From Limobrevibacterium gyesilva (lineage in GTDB: Bacteria > Pseudomonadota > Alphaproteobacteria > Acetobacterales > Acetobacteraceae), in contig NZ_JAPDNT010000005.1 in NCBI RefSeq assembly GCF_025989185.1, positions 167,633 through 231,632 of the forward strand: a stretch of 64,000 nucleotides of DNA, given 5' to 3'. The translations under genes and the position numbers were made by a program. Of the stretch, positions 36,114 to 44,416 are shown in pieces; position 1 is the first letter of the stretch, and every line of letters starts with the position of its first letter. A model generated the notes under the pieces. It was given only the letters and a program-made list of their open reading frames with translations, was not told the DNA's origin and made no database searches.

Positions 36114-38357
36114 ATGGCGTACTATGCTCATAGTGTATCTGGTCGTCCTGAAGGGGAATGGGAGCCTCTCGCCCGCCACCTGGCTGAGGTGGAGGACGGC
36201 GCCCGAAGCCGCGGGCGACGCTTCGGGGCGGAAGCTCTCGCGGCGCTTGCCGGGCGTATACATGACCTTGGCAAATATGGCCCTGACTTCCAGGCGCGGC
36301 TGCGCGACCCGACCAAGCACGCCGATCACTCCACGGCCGGTGCTGTCTGGGCCTTCGAGTACCTGCCCCCGACCTGGGGCCGACTGCTCGCGCATGTCGT
36401 CGCGGGGCACCATGCGGGGCTGAAGGATGATCTGCTTCGCCCTGAAGGCCGCATCGAGACCAAGAGCACCCTGCTGGCCCCAGCCGAGCGCGCGGCCCAG
36501 GCTGACGGCCTCGCGCTGCCGCAGGGCGTCTCCGGTCCTGCCGGTATGGGGTACCTGAAGGGCGAATTCGGGTTCCAGATGGCCTTCCTCACCCGCATGA
36601 TCTTCTCCTGCCTCATTGACGCCGACCGCACCGCCGCCGCCGCCTTCGATACGCGTAGTGGTGGTGTCCAGGAGGTCGACCACCCGTCCATCGCGATGCT
36701 CCAGACAGCGCTGGACGCGTGGATGGCGCGCCGCGCCGTAGCGCCAAGCCGGCTCAATACGCTGCGTGACGACGTGCTGCGCGCAGCCACGGCAAGGGCT
36801 GCCGAGCCCCAGGGCGTCTTCACCTTGACCGTGCCGACCGGCGGCGGCAAGACGCTGACCTCCCTCGCCTTTGCCCTCGCCCATGCGCGGGCGCATGGGC
36901 TGGATCGGGTGGTCGTCGTGATCCCCTTCACCTCGATCATCGAGCAGACGGCCAAAGTCTATCGCGAGGCACTCGGCGCCCTCGGCGGCGCAGTGCTGGA
37001 GCACCACAGCGCTTTCGAGATGGAGAAAGAGGGCACGTGGGCCGAGCAGCGCGTAGGACCCGACCGCCTGAGGCTCGCCATGGAGCGCTGGGACAGCCCC
37101 ATCGTGGTAACGACAGCGGTGCAGTTCTTCGAAAGCCTGTTCTCCGACCGGCCGAGTCGCTGCCGCAAGCTGCACAGCCTGGCGCGCAGCATCGTGGTGG
37201 TGGATGAAGCGCAGACTATGCCCCTGCCGCTACTGCGCCCCTGTGTCGCGGCGCTTAAGGAACTCGCGCGCAACTACGGCAGCTCCGTCGTGCTGTGTAC
37301 CGCGACGCAGCCCGCGCTGGCGGCGCCGGCACCCGACAAGGCGGGTTTTCCCGGTGGCTTCAAGGCACCGCGCGAACTGGCGCCGGATGTGCCTGCGCTG
37401 TTTGCAGCGCTGCGGCGCGTGACGGTGCGGGATATCGGCACGCAGGACGATGCAGCGCTCGCCGCGCGGATCGCTGCAAGCCCGCAGGCGCTCTGCATCG
37501 TCAACCAGCGTGCCCATGCGCGGGCGCTGTTCCAGGCCATTTGCGCGTTGCCCGGGGCGCGGCACCTCTCGACGTGCATGCACAGCGTCCACCGCGCGCG
37601 GGTGTTGGCAAAGATCAGGGCCGACCTGAGGGAAGGCCGCCCATGCCGGGTGATCTCGACCAGTCTGATCGAGGCGGGCGTCGACGTGGATTTCCCCATC
37701 GTGCTGCGCGCCTCTGCCGGACTCGACCAGATTGCGCAGGCGGCCGGGCGCTGCAACCGCGAGTTCAAGCGCAGCCTGGAGGCGAGCGAGGTGCTGGTGT
37801 TCACGGCGGCCGAATACCGCGTGATCAAATCGCTCACTGCCCATGCCGAGACCGGCGCCGAGATGCTGCGGCTGCACACGGATGATCCCTTCGCGCCGCC
37901 CGCGATACGCGCCTTCTTCGATCTGTTGTATTGGAAGAAGGGCAAGTCTGAACTGGACAGGGGTGGCGTGCTGGAAATGTGTGCTGGGAAGGCCGGCGAT
38001 ATGAACTTCCCTTTTGAGAGCATCGCCGCCGCCATGCGCTTCATCGACGATGTGATGGTGCCGGTGATCGTGGCGCAGGAGGAAGCCAGGGTCGGCGAGG
38101 TCGACAGGCTCATCCGCGACCTGCGCTTCGCGAAGGGCGTCGGCGGGATCGCACGAGAGCTTGGGCGCTACACCGTCGGGATCCCGCGCACCGTGCGGAC
38201 GGAGATGATCACTCAAGGCGTGGCCGAAGCCATCCGCCCTAAGGAGTTCGGCGACCAATTCGTGGTGCTGCACAACCTCGACCTCTACAAGCCCGAAACG
38301 GGGCTGGATTGGGACGACATCACTTTCCGCAAGGCCGAGGCGATGGTTCTGGTGTGA
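36114..38357 (+). CDS. cas3: CRISPR-associated helicase/nuclease Cas3 (type I-C)
   Basis: 747 residues. The N-terminal HD nuclease domain has GRIHDLGKYGPDFQ and KHADHSTAGAVW with the metal ligands, and later VAGHHAGLKDD. The SF2 helicase follows: Walker A TVPTGGGKTLTSLAFALAHA, VVVIPFTSIIEQT, DEAD-like box VVVDEAQTMPLPLL, motif III VVLCTATQPAL, and motif VI region LDQIAQAAGRCNRE. It is recruited by Cascade to degrade target DNA. I chose ATG 36114 (MAYYAHSV, the usual Cas3 start); the frame is open to 35997. First gene of the cas cluster, followed by an unusual 382-bp gap. Confidence 0.95.
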   Translation: MAYYAHSVSGRPEGEWEPLARHLAEVEDGARSRGRRFGAEALAALAGRIHDLGKYGPDFQARLRDPTKHADHSTAGAVWAFEYLPPTWGRLLAHVVAGHHAGLKDDLLRPEGRIETKSTLLAPAERAAQADGLALPQGVSGPAGMGYLKGEFGFQMAFLTRMIFSCLIDADRTAAAAFDTRSGGVQEVDHPSIAMLQTALDAWMARRAVAPSRLNTLRDDVLRAATARAAEPQGVFTLTVPTGGGKTLTSLAFALAHARAHGLDRVVVVIPFTSIIEQTAKVYREALGALGGAVLEHHSAFEMEKEGTWAEQRVGPDRLRLAMERWDSPIVVTTAVQFFESLFSDRPSRCRKLHSLARSIVVVDEAQTMPLPLLRPCVAALKELARNYGSSVVLCTATQPALAAPAPDKAGFPGGFKAPRELAPDVPALFAALRRVTVRDIGTQDDAALAARIAASPQALCIVNQRAHARALFQAICALPGARHLSTCMHSVHRARVLAKIRADLREGRPCRVISTSLIEAGVDVDFPIVLRASAGLDQIAQAAGRCNREFKRSLEASEVLVFTAAEYRVIKSLTAHAETGAEMLRLHTDDPFAPPAIRAFFDLLYWKKGKSELDRGGVLEMCAGKAGDMNFPFESIAAAMRFIDDVMVPVIVAQEEARVGEVDRLIRDLRFAKGVGGIARELGRYTVGIPRTVRTEMITQGVAEAIRPKEFGDQFVVLHNLDLYKPETGLDWDDITFRKAEAMVLV

Positions 38358-38366
38358 TTTTACTCA

Positions 38367-38386
38367 TTCGCAGAAGTTGCACTTGA
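38367..38386 (+). promoter_or_regulatory. Predicted Cascade target site of the CRISPR-like RNA (TTC PAM + 17 nt)
   Basis: TTC at 38367-38369 (the usual type I-C PAM) is followed by GCAGAAGTTGCACTTGA (38370-38386). This matches the first 17 nt of the pseudo-spacer at 38549-38565 at 14 positions; mismatches fall at 6, 9 and 12. Positions 6 and 12 are the bases flipped out of the guide-target duplex in Cascade, so they do not count against binding. The site overlaps the -35 box of the promoter at 38383-38412. Confidence 0.7.
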
Positions 38387-38412
38387 CCACGCAAAAACAT
38401 CTCCTGCATATA
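38383..38412 (+). promoter_or_regulatory. Putative promoter in cas3-cas5c gap
   Basis: TTGACC (38383-38388), 18-nt spacer, CATATA (38407-38412), 26 nt after the cas3 stop. It would drive the 61-codon ORF and perhaps cas5c-cas2. Its -35 element lies in the predicted Cascade target site, so Cascade binding would block it. Confidence 0.5.
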
Positions 38413-38443
38413 GGCCGGCGGTTAAACCGATTGGAGACTGGTT

Positions 38444-38629
38444 ATGCGCTCGTCGTTCGACGTCTCGATCGGGTTAACCACGCCCAACGGAATTTGGATT
38501 GGTATCCGCCTGAAGCGCGAGATTCTTACGTTGGTCGCGGATCGAAACGCAGAGGTGGCCCTTGAGGGCGAGAAGATCGACGGAGGGCCTCTTATCCAAA
38601 ACAAGAGGTCCTCCGACGGCACGATATAG
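38444..38629 (+). CDS. Hypothetical 61-residue ORF, possible CreT-type toxin locus
   Basis: ATG 38444 has GGAG seven bases upstream. The peptide begins MRSSFDVSIGLTTPNGIWIG, is beta-rich in character and uses codons rare in this GC-rich genome (TTA, ATA, AGG). No family recognised. It lies downstream of the promoter that the CRISPR-like RNA is predicted to repress, and its 3' part overlaps that RNA. In CreTA systems the repressed transcript is a small toxin; in CreR systems the repressed promoter drives cas genes. The sequence alone cannot say which applies, or whether this ORF is translated. Confidence 0.35.
   Translation: MRSSFDVSIGLTTPNGIWIGIRLKREILTLVADRNAEVALEGEKIDGGPLIQNKRSSDGTI
38499..38527 (+). 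promoter_or_regulatory. Putative promoter of the CRISPR-like RNA
   Basis: TTGGTA (38499-38504), 17-nt spacer, ATTCTT (38522-38527). Initiation about seven bases on would fall at 38534-38536, exactly at the first base of the repeat-derived handle segment, so the RNA could begin with the handle without processing. Confidence 0.4.
38535..38615 (+). ncRNA. CRISPR-like guide RNA (CreA/CreR-type) within cas operon
   Basis: 38536-38548 (CGCGGATCGAAAC) is identical to the last 13 nt of the array repeat and includes the whole 11-nt crRNA 5' handle CGGATCGAAAC. A 32-nt spacer-like stretch follows (38549-38580), close to the array's 33-36 nt spacers. Next is a hairpin with a 13-bp stem (one G-T pair) and 9-nt loop (38581-38615), which could protect or end the RNA. 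The repeat's own 7-bp stem is not kept upstream of the handle. The pseudo-spacer's first 17 nt match a PAM-flanked site 179 bp upstream. Known relatives are the CreA antitoxin RNAs and Cas-regulating CreR RNAs. No transcript data; this is inferred from sequence. Confidence 0.7.
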
Positions 38630-38739
38630 ATGCCCGGCCAGCGGCCGGCGGCTTTGCCCATGGTGCCACGGAAAGAGCATCGCTTTCTTGCCTGCCGACA
38701 ATTTTTGTGACACAACAAAAACAATAACCGTTACGAGTC

Positions 38740-39411
38740 ATGCAGTTGATTCGCTTGAAGGTCTGGGGCCCGCGCGCACTGTTTTCCCGTCCGGAAATGA
38801 AGGTGGAACGCGTCAGCTATGACGTGATCACGCCCTCTGCGGCCCGCGGCATCCTCGAAGCCATCCATTGGAAGCCGCAGATGGTCTGGCGTATCCGGCG
38901 CCTGCTTGTGCTCAATCCGATCCGCTTCGAGTCCCTCCGTCGCAATGAGGTCGGCTCCAAGATCCCGGCCGGGAAGGTCACCGCCGCCATGCGTGCGGGC
39001 TCGACGGAGGGACTTGCGCTGCATGTCGACAAGGACCGGCAGCAGCGCGCCGCGACCCTGCTCAAGGACGTCGCCTACGTCATCGAGGCGCGGATCGAAT
39101 TGACGGCGAAGGGCCGCGCCGATCCGGCGGAATCCGTGCAGAAGCACCTGGAAATGGCGCGACGTCGCGCCGCCAAGGGCCAGTATTTCCACCACCCCTA
39201 TCTCGGCACCCGCGAATTCGCCTGCGACTTCGAATTGCTGGAGGGTGAGCCGCTGCAGCCGCACGAAAGCCTGATGGGGGAGCGTGACCTCGGCTGGATG
39301 GCGCTCGACCTCGATTACGCCGTCGGGATGGAGCCGCAGTTCTTTCGCGCCCGCATGGTCGATGGCGTGATCGAGGTGCCCGCGCCGGGGGATGAAGGCG
39401 TGGTCGCGTGA
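38740..39411 (+). CDS. cas5c: Type I-C Cas5c (Cas5d), pre-crRNA endonuclease and Cascade subunit
   Basis: 223 residues starting MQLIRLKVWGPRALFSRPEM, the Cas5 N-terminal RAMP fold; SYDVITPSAARGILEAIHWK and YFHHPYLGTREFACDFEL are signatures of the I-C form, which replaces Cas6 and cleaves each repeat at the base of its hairpin, leaving an 11-nt handle. No strong Shine-Dalgarno sequence was seen. Its end overlaps the cas8c GTG start by four bases. Confidence 0.95.
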   Translation: MQLIRLKVWGPRALFSRPEMKVERVSYDVITPSAARGILEAIHWKPQMVWRIRRLLVLNPIRFESLRRNEVGSKIPAGKVTAAMRAGSTEGLALHVDKDRQQRAATLLKDVAYVIEARIELTAKGRADPAESVQKHLEMARRRAAKGQYFHHPYLGTREFACDFELLEGEPLQPHESLMGERDLGWMALDLDYAVGMEPQFFRARMVDGVIEVPAPGDEGVVA

Positions 39412-41303
39412 CCATCCTGCAATCTCTGGCCAGGCGGTATGACCGGCTGGCACGGGCGGGCGAGGCGCCGATCCCGGGCTTCGCGCCCTCGCAGATCAGC
39501 TTCACGATCGTCCTCGATCGCGAGGGGAACTACGTCACGACGCAGGACGAGCGCACCGGCGACGGGAAAAAGTTTCGGCCGCAAATCCGACTGGCGCCGG
39601 CAGCGCCCAAGCGCACCGTCGGCATCGCCAGCGGCGCCTTCTGGGACAAGACCTCCTATGTCCTCGGCCGCACCGCGCTCGATGAGACGGTCTTCGCCGC
39701 CAAGCAGGCGAAGGATGCCGAACGACTGATCAAGGAACATGCCGCCTTCCTGGCGCGGCATGAGAAGCTGCTGGGCGGCACGAGCGATGTCGGTTGCGCC
39801 GCCCTTCTCGGCTTCCTGAGGCGATGGCGCCCCGATCGCTACGATGCGCTGGCTCATGCGGCAGCGATGCTCGACCAGAACGTAGCCTTCCGGCTGGAGG
39901 GTGAGGCAGGCTTCATCCATGACCGCCCGGCTGCCCGTGCCGCGTTGATGGCCGAGGCCGGCGCGCACAATGCCGTGCTGGAAGGCATGTGCCTGGTCAC
40001 CGGGAAGGTGATGCCGATCGTGCGGCTGCACCCTTCGATCAAGGGCGTGGCCGGCGCGCAGTCATCGGGTGCCGCGCTCGTCTCCTTCAACCACGACTCC
40101 TTCACCTCCTACGGCAAGATACAGGGAGCCAACGCCCCGGTGTCGGAAGCGGCCGCCTTTGCCTATGCCACAGCGCTCAACGGGCTTCTCAGCGCCTCTC
40201 ACACCAACGCGAAGGGGCGTCCGGTCTACCCGAACCGCGTCATGCTTGGCGAAACCACCGTGCCCTTCTGGGCTGAGCATGGGGACGCCGAGAGCATCGT
40301 GCGCGCTATGATCGGCGATGAGGAAGAACTGGTCGAGGTCGGCGACGCGCTGCCGGTCGATGAGAAAACCGAGACCGCCAGGCTCGGCGACGTGCTGCAC
40401 AGGATGCAGGATGGCATCCCCCTGCGGGATGCGGCGCCCAGGATGGATCCGGCGTCGCGAGTCTTTGTGCTCGGCCTCAGCCCCAATGCCGCGCGGCTGT
40501 CGGTCCGCTTCTGGGTGGAGCAGTCGCTGGCCGACTTCACGCGGCACTTCCAGCAGCACTGGGCGGATCTGCGGCTCGACCCCCCGCCGCGCCCCTGGCC
40601 GCCGCCGCTCTGGCGCCTGCTGCTGGAACTCGCCCCACAACGCAAGTCCGAGAGCATTCCGCCGCATCTCGGCGGCGAGGTCATGCGCGCAATCCTCACC
40701 GGCCTGCCCTATCCGCGTGCCCTGCTGATTCAGACCATCATGCGCATCCGGGCGGACCACGACGAGGAGGACCGGCGCACCGGCCGCACGCTCGAAAGGG
40801 TCAGCGACCTGCGCGTCGCTTTGCTCAAGGCCTGCCTTGCCCGGATGCACCGCTGGAAACTCATCGCGGAGGACGTGCCCGTGTCGCTCGATCTGGCCAC
40901 CACGAACAGCGCCTATCGCCTCGGCCGCCTCTTCTCGGTGCTGGAGCGCCTCCAGCGCACGGCGCTGGGCCAGCGCAACGCGACCGTGCGGGACCGCTTC
41001 TATGCCTCGGCCTCCGCGACCCCGGCGCTGGTCTTTCCCTCGCTCATCCGCAACGCGCGTAACCACAGCAAGACCATTCGCTCCCGGAGTGGCCCCGGCC
41101 TCGCCGAATGGTTCGAGGACCATATCGCCGACATCGCATCCGGCCTCGGCGACAGCTTCCCCAAGGCGCTGCCGCTGGAGGAGCAGGGTCGGTTCGCGCT
41201 GGGCTACTATCACCAGCGCGACGTGTTCCGCCGCAAGAAGGACGTGCCGGCCGACATAGAGGCCGCCGAAACCACTGCCGATACATCCTCGGAGGAAGAG
41301 TGA
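39408..41303 (+). CDS. cas8c: Type I-C Cas8c (Csd1), Cascade large subunit
   Basis: 631 residues, usual for Csd1. It begins MTILQSLARRYDRLARAGEA with GTG 39408 overlapping cas5c. Motifs: FAPSQISFTIVLDREGNYV, CLVTGKVMPIVRLHPSIKGV, SAGAALVSFN-like SSGAALVSFNHDSFTSYG, FVLGLSPNAARLSVRFWVEQ and the C-terminal helical bundle ending ALGYYHQRDVFRRKK. It recognises the PAM (TTC for this subtype) and locks target DNA. The C-terminus may also give the small subunit by internal initiation, as known for type I-C. Confidence 0.95.
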   Translation: MTILQSLARRYDRLARAGEAPIPGFAPSQISFTIVLDREGNYVTTQDERTGDGKKFRPQIRLAPAAPKRTVGIASGAFWDKTSYVLGRTALDETVFAAKQAKDAERLIKEHAAFLARHEKLLGGTSDVGCAALLGFLRRWRPDRYDALAHAAAMLDQNVAFRLEGEAGFIHDRPAARAALMAEAGAHNAVLEGMCLVTGKVMPIVRLHPSIKGVAGAQSSGAALVSFNHDSFTSYGKIQGANAPVSEAAAFAYATALNGLLSASHTNAKGRPVYPNRVMLGETTVPFWAEHGDAESIVRAMIGDEEELVEVGDALPVDEKTETARLGDVLHRMQDGIPLRDAAPRMDPASRVFVLGLSPNAARLSVRFWVEQSLADFTRHFQQHWADLRLDPPPRPWPPPLWRLLLELAPQRKSESIPPHLGGEVMRAILTGLPYPRALLIQTIMRIRADHDEEDRRTGRTLERVSDLRVALLKACLARMHRWKLIAEDVPVSLDLATTNSAYRLGRLFSVLERLQRTALGQRNATVRDRFYASASATPALVFPSLIRNARNHSKTIRSRSGPGLAEWFEDHIADIASGLGDSFPKALPLEEQGRFALGYYHQRDVFRRKKDVPADIEAAETTADTSSEEE

Positions 41304-41306
41304 GCC

Positions 41307-42212
41307 ATGTCGGAGATCGTCGCCCCGCCCATCGCCAACCGCTACGACTTCGTTTTCCTCTTCGATGTCCGCAACGGCAATCCGAACGGCGATCCTGATG
41401 CCGGCAACATGCCGCGCATGGACCCGGAGACGGGGCGCGGCCTGGTCACGGATGTCGCGATCAAGCGCAAGATCCGCAACTACGTCGCCATGGCGCGCGC
41501 AGCGACACCGGGCTACGACATCTATATGCGGGATGGTGCCGTCCTGAACGTCGAGCACCGCAAGGCCTACCTGCATTTCGGGATAGAGCCCGACACAAAA
41601 TCGAAAAAGGCGCCGAAAGACAAGGCGCAGGACCTGACGCGCTGGATGTGCGACAACTTCTTCGATGTCCGCACCTTCGGCGCCGTGATGTCGACCGAGG
41701 TCAATGCCGGCCAGGTGCGCGGCCCCGTGCAGCTCACCTTCGCCGAAAGCATCGATCCTATCGTGCCGATGGAAATCTCCATCACTCGTTCCTCCGTCAC
41801 CAACGAGAAGGACGCGCTGCAGAACGACCGCACCATGGGGCGCAAGCATATCGTGCCCTATGGCCTCTATCGCGCCCACGGCTTTGTCTCGGGCCGCCTC
41901 GCCAATGACGGGAAGAAGGGCACCGGCTTTTCGGAGACCGATCTCGCCCTGGTGTGGGAGGCGCTGGCCAACATGTTCGACCATGACCGCGCTGCCGCGC
42001 GAGGAGAGATGACGGCGCGTGGCCTCATTGTCTTCAAGCATGACAGCGACCTCGGCAATGCCCCCGCCCACAAGCTGCTGGAGCGCGTGACAGTGGCGCG
42101 GGTGGGCAATGGGACCGGCAATGACGGCCCGCCGCGCGGCTTCGGCGATTATGCAGTGACCGTGAACGAGACCGACCTGCCGCCGGGCATCACCGTCGAA
42201 GCCAGGATCTGA
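41307..42212 (+). CDS. cas7c: Type I-C Cas7c (Csd2), crRNA-binding backbone
   Basis: 301 residues: [20 protein letters not shown] with the conserved [47 protein letters not shown] and [11 protein letters not shown]. Several copies form the filament that holds the crRNA and flip every sixth base. It follows cas8c by three bases and overlaps the cas4 start. Confidence 0.96.
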   Translation: MSEIVAPPIANRYDFVFLFDVRNGNPNGDPDAGNMPRMDPETGRGLVTDVAIKRKIRNYVAMARAATPGYDIYMRDGAVLNVEHRKAYLHFGIEPDTKSKKAPKDKAQDLTRWMCDNFFDVRTFGAVMSTEVNAGQVRGPVQLTFAESIDPIVPMEISITRSSVTNEKDALQNDRTMGRKHIVPYGLYRAHGFVSGRLANDGKKGTGFSETDLALVWEALANMFDHDRAAARGEMTARGLIVFKHDSDLGNAPAHKLLERVTVARVGNGTGNDGPPRGFGDYAVTVNETDLPPGITVEARI

Positions 42213-42856
42213 TGGACAAGGCGATCGTTTCGGACGCCGATCTCATCGCCCTCTCCTCCCTGCAGCACTACCTGTTCTGCCCGCGCCAATGCGCGCTCAT
42301 CCATATCGAGCAGGCATGGGCCGAGAATGCCGCGACCGCCGAGGGCCACGTCGCGCATGAGCGGGTTCACGCGGTCGAGTCCGAGATGCGGCGGGGAGTC
42401 CGCACCGTGACCGGCATGCCGCTGCGCTCCGACCGGCTGGGAGTTACCGGCATCGCCGATGTCGTGGAGCTGCATCGCGGCGTGGATGGCGCCTGGCGGC
42501 CCTTTCCTGTGGAGCATAAGCGCGGCAGGCCCAAGGCCCACCGCGCCGACGAGGTGCAGCTTTGTACCCAGGCCATGGCGCTGGAAGAGATGTTTGCGGT
42601 GGAAATCACCGAGGGCGCGCTGTTCTACGGACAACCCCATCGGCGCACGCCGGTCACCTTCGATCTGGCCCTGCGTGCCCTGACGCAGGAGATGGCAGCG
42701 GCCACCCATGCTCTCATCGCCGGCGGCCGCACCCCGCGCATGGGCTACGACAAGAAGCGCTGCGACGCCTGCTCACTGATCGAGATCTGCCGCCCGCAGA
42801 CCACTGGCGCCACGCGCTCCGCTTCTGCTTGGCTCGAAGCGCAGATCGATGCGTAA
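42212..42856 (+). CDS. cas4: Cas4 exonuclease, adaptation protein
   Basis: 214 residues. LSSLQHYLFCPRQCALIHIE provides the first Fe-S Cys residues; RecB-type nuclease motif PVEHKRGRPKAHRADEVQL; the C-terminal KRCDACSLIEICRP supplies further Cys ligands. Cas4 trims prespacers and selects those with a correct PAM, working with Cas1-Cas2. Start shares a base with the cas7c stop; its end overlaps cas1 by eight bases. Confidence 0.95.
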   Translation: MDKAIVSDADLIALSSLQHYLFCPRQCALIHIEQAWAENAATAEGHVAHERVHAVESEMRRGVRTVTGMPLRSDRLGVTGIADVVELHRGVDGAWRPFPVEHKRGRPKAHRADEVQLCTQAMALEEMFAVEITEGALFYGQPHRRTPVTFDLALRALTQEMAAATHALIAGGRTPRMGYDKKRCDACSLIEICRPQTTGATRSASAWLEAQIDA

Positions 42857-43889
42857 GCTTCTCAACACACTCTATGTCTCAACGGAGGGCGCCTACCTCC
42901 GCCGCGACGGGCTGAACGTCGTAGTCGAGGTCGAGCGCGTGGAAAAGCTGCGTGTTCCGCTGCATCTTCTGGGCGGCATCGCGGTCTTCGGACAGGTATC
43001 GCTGTCCCCGGCGCTCATGGGCAGCCTCGCGGAAGCCGGGGTGGTCACCGCCTTCTTTAGCATGACCGGCCGTTTCCTTGCGCGCGTGGAAGGCCCCGTC
43101 TCCGGCAATGTGCTGCTGCGGCGCGAGCAGTATCGCGTGATGGACGACGGTCCCGCCTGCACGCGCCTCGCCCGCGGCATCGTGGCGGCCAAGGCGCTCA
43201 ACCAGCGCGGCGTACTGCAGCGGGCGCTGCGCGACCACGGATCGGCACTGGCCGATACGGCGCGGGAGGCGCTGTCCGCCGCCATCGATCGCATGCAGGA
43301 CATCGCACGGCGGGCCTTGCACGAGACCGATCTGGACCGCCTGCGCGGCCACGAGGGGGAGGCGGCTGCCCTGTACTTCGGCGTTTTTGGCCATGCGCTG
43401 CGGGTGGCAGACCTCGCCTTGGCCTTCCGCGGCCGGAACCGCCGCCCGCCGATGGATCCGCCGAACGCACTCATCTCCTTCATCTACACCCTGCTTGTGC
43501 ACGATTGCCGCGGCGCGCTGGAAGGCGTGGGGCTGGATCCTGCCGCCGGCTTCCTGCACCGCCTCCGTCCCGGCCGGCCAAGCCTGGCCCTCGACCTGAT
43601 GGAGGAACTGCGCGCGCCGTTGGCCGACCGGCTCGCGCTCTCGATGCTCAACCGGCGTGAGCTGGGACCGAGCGACTTCCGGGTCATGGAGAATGGCGCC
43701 GTCCTGCTGGTGGAGACGAGCCGCAAGACGGTGCTGACGGCCTGGCAGGAGCGCAAGCGCGAGGAGATCGAACACCCGTTCCTCAAAGAGCGCACGACGC
43801 TCGGCCTGCTGCCACATGTACAGGCGAGCCTTCTCGCCCGCACCCTGCGCGGCGATCTCGATGTCTATCCGGCCCTGATCTGGAAGTAA
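42849..43889 (+). CDS. cas1: Cas1 integrase (type I-C)
   Basis: 346 residues: MRKLLNTLYVSTEGAYLRRD at the start, LRGHEGEAAALYFGVFG with the first catalytic Glu, NALISFIYTLLVHDCRGALE, LDPAAGFLHRLRPGRPSLAL with the His, and DLMEELRAPLADRLAL with Glu/Asp. All metal ligands are present. Integrates new spacers at the leader end together with Cas2. Confidence 0.97.
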   Translation: MRKLLNTLYVSTEGAYLRRDGLNVVVEVERVEKLRVPLHLLGGIAVFGQVSLSPALMGSLAEAGVVTAFFSMTGRFLARVEGPVSGNVLLRREQYRVMDDGPACTRLARGIVAAKALNQRGVLQRALRDHGSALADTAREALSAAIDRMQDIARRALHETDLDRLRGHEGEAAALYFGVFGHALRVADLALAFRGRNRRPPMDPPNALISFIYTLLVHDCRGALEGVGLDPAAGFLHRLRPGRPSLALDLMEELRAPLADRLALSMLNRRELGPSDFRVMENGAVLLVETSRKTVLTAWQERKREEIEHPFLKERTTLGLLPHVQASLLARTLRGDLDVYPALIWK

Positions 43890-43892
43890 CGG

Positions 43893-44183
43893 ATGCTGGT
43901 TTTGGTCACCTATGATGTGGAAATAACCTCGCAGGGCGGCGCCCGGCGCCTGCGTCGCATCGCCCGGGCTTGTCAGGATTATGGGCAGCGTGTGCAGTTC
44001 TCGGTCTTCGAGATCGAGTTGGCGCCGGATCAATGGGTGCTGCTGCGCGCCCGGCTACTCGCCGAGATGGATGCGACGCGCGATAGCCTGCGCTTCTACT
44101 TCCTGGGCAGCGGAGGCCGCCGCCGGATTGAGCACGTCGGCGCGAAGACTGCTCTGGATTTCGATGCGCCCCTGATCGTATGA
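43893..44183 (+). CDS. cas2: Cas2
   Basis: 96 residues: MLVLVTYDVEITSQGGARRL with the conserved Asp after the first strand, ARACQDYGQRVQFSVFEIEL, and FYFLGSGGRRRIEHVG. Ferredoxin-fold dimer that bridges Cas1 dimers. Last cas gene, starting 3 nt after cas1 stops and ending 233 nt before the first repeat. Confidence 0.96.
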   Translation: MLVLVTYDVEITSQGGARRLRRIARACQDYGQRVQFSVFEIELAPDQWVLLRARLLAEMDATRDSLRFYFLGSGGRRRIEHVGAKTALDFDAPLIV

Positions 44184-44416
44184 GATGCAGTCGGCTGCGG
44201 GTTCCGCGGAACCAGATGCCGGCCTCCGCCAGTGGCCCCGCGCGAACCAGAATCGTCCGGCGTTTTCCCGACCGGTTCGCGAGCGGTCTTTGTCATTGTA
44301 AATCAGACTATTATCTTAGACGTGCTGCACCATTCCTGATGGCGTGGGCGCGGTACGGTCGGTTTCGCGCAAACTGGCCGCTTTCGCCTGCTTTTTCCGT
44401 CGTGTGTGGCGGAGGG
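44184..44416 (+). promoter_or_regulatory. CRISPR leader
   Basis: The 233-bp gap between cas2 and the first repeat; the repeat orientation (handle at the 3' side of each repeat) and cas2 next to it mark this as the leader end. It contains the 14-bp palindrome GGTTCCGCGGAACC (44200-44213), an 8-bp inverted repeat CGCGAACC / GGTTCGCG (44241-44281) and an AT-rich stretch (about 44286-44322) that could hold the array promoter. Confidence 0.8.

Noticed and set aside
38462..38472. A handle-like sequence on the minus strand in the cas3-cas5c gap (9 of 11 matches to CGGATCGAAAC)
   Set aside because: Inexact, no spacer-like segment with a target was found with it, and the exact plus-strand copy explains the region.
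38474..38713. Minus-strand 79-codon ORF in the same gap
   Set aside because: No Shine-Dalgarno sequence or motif seen, and it runs against all cas genes; the plus-strand reading with guide RNA is more coherent.
44286..44322. A sigma-70 promoter in the leader (TTGTCA ... TATTAT)
   Set aside because: The spacing is only 13 nt, too short; the AT-rich segment is noted but no promoter is called.
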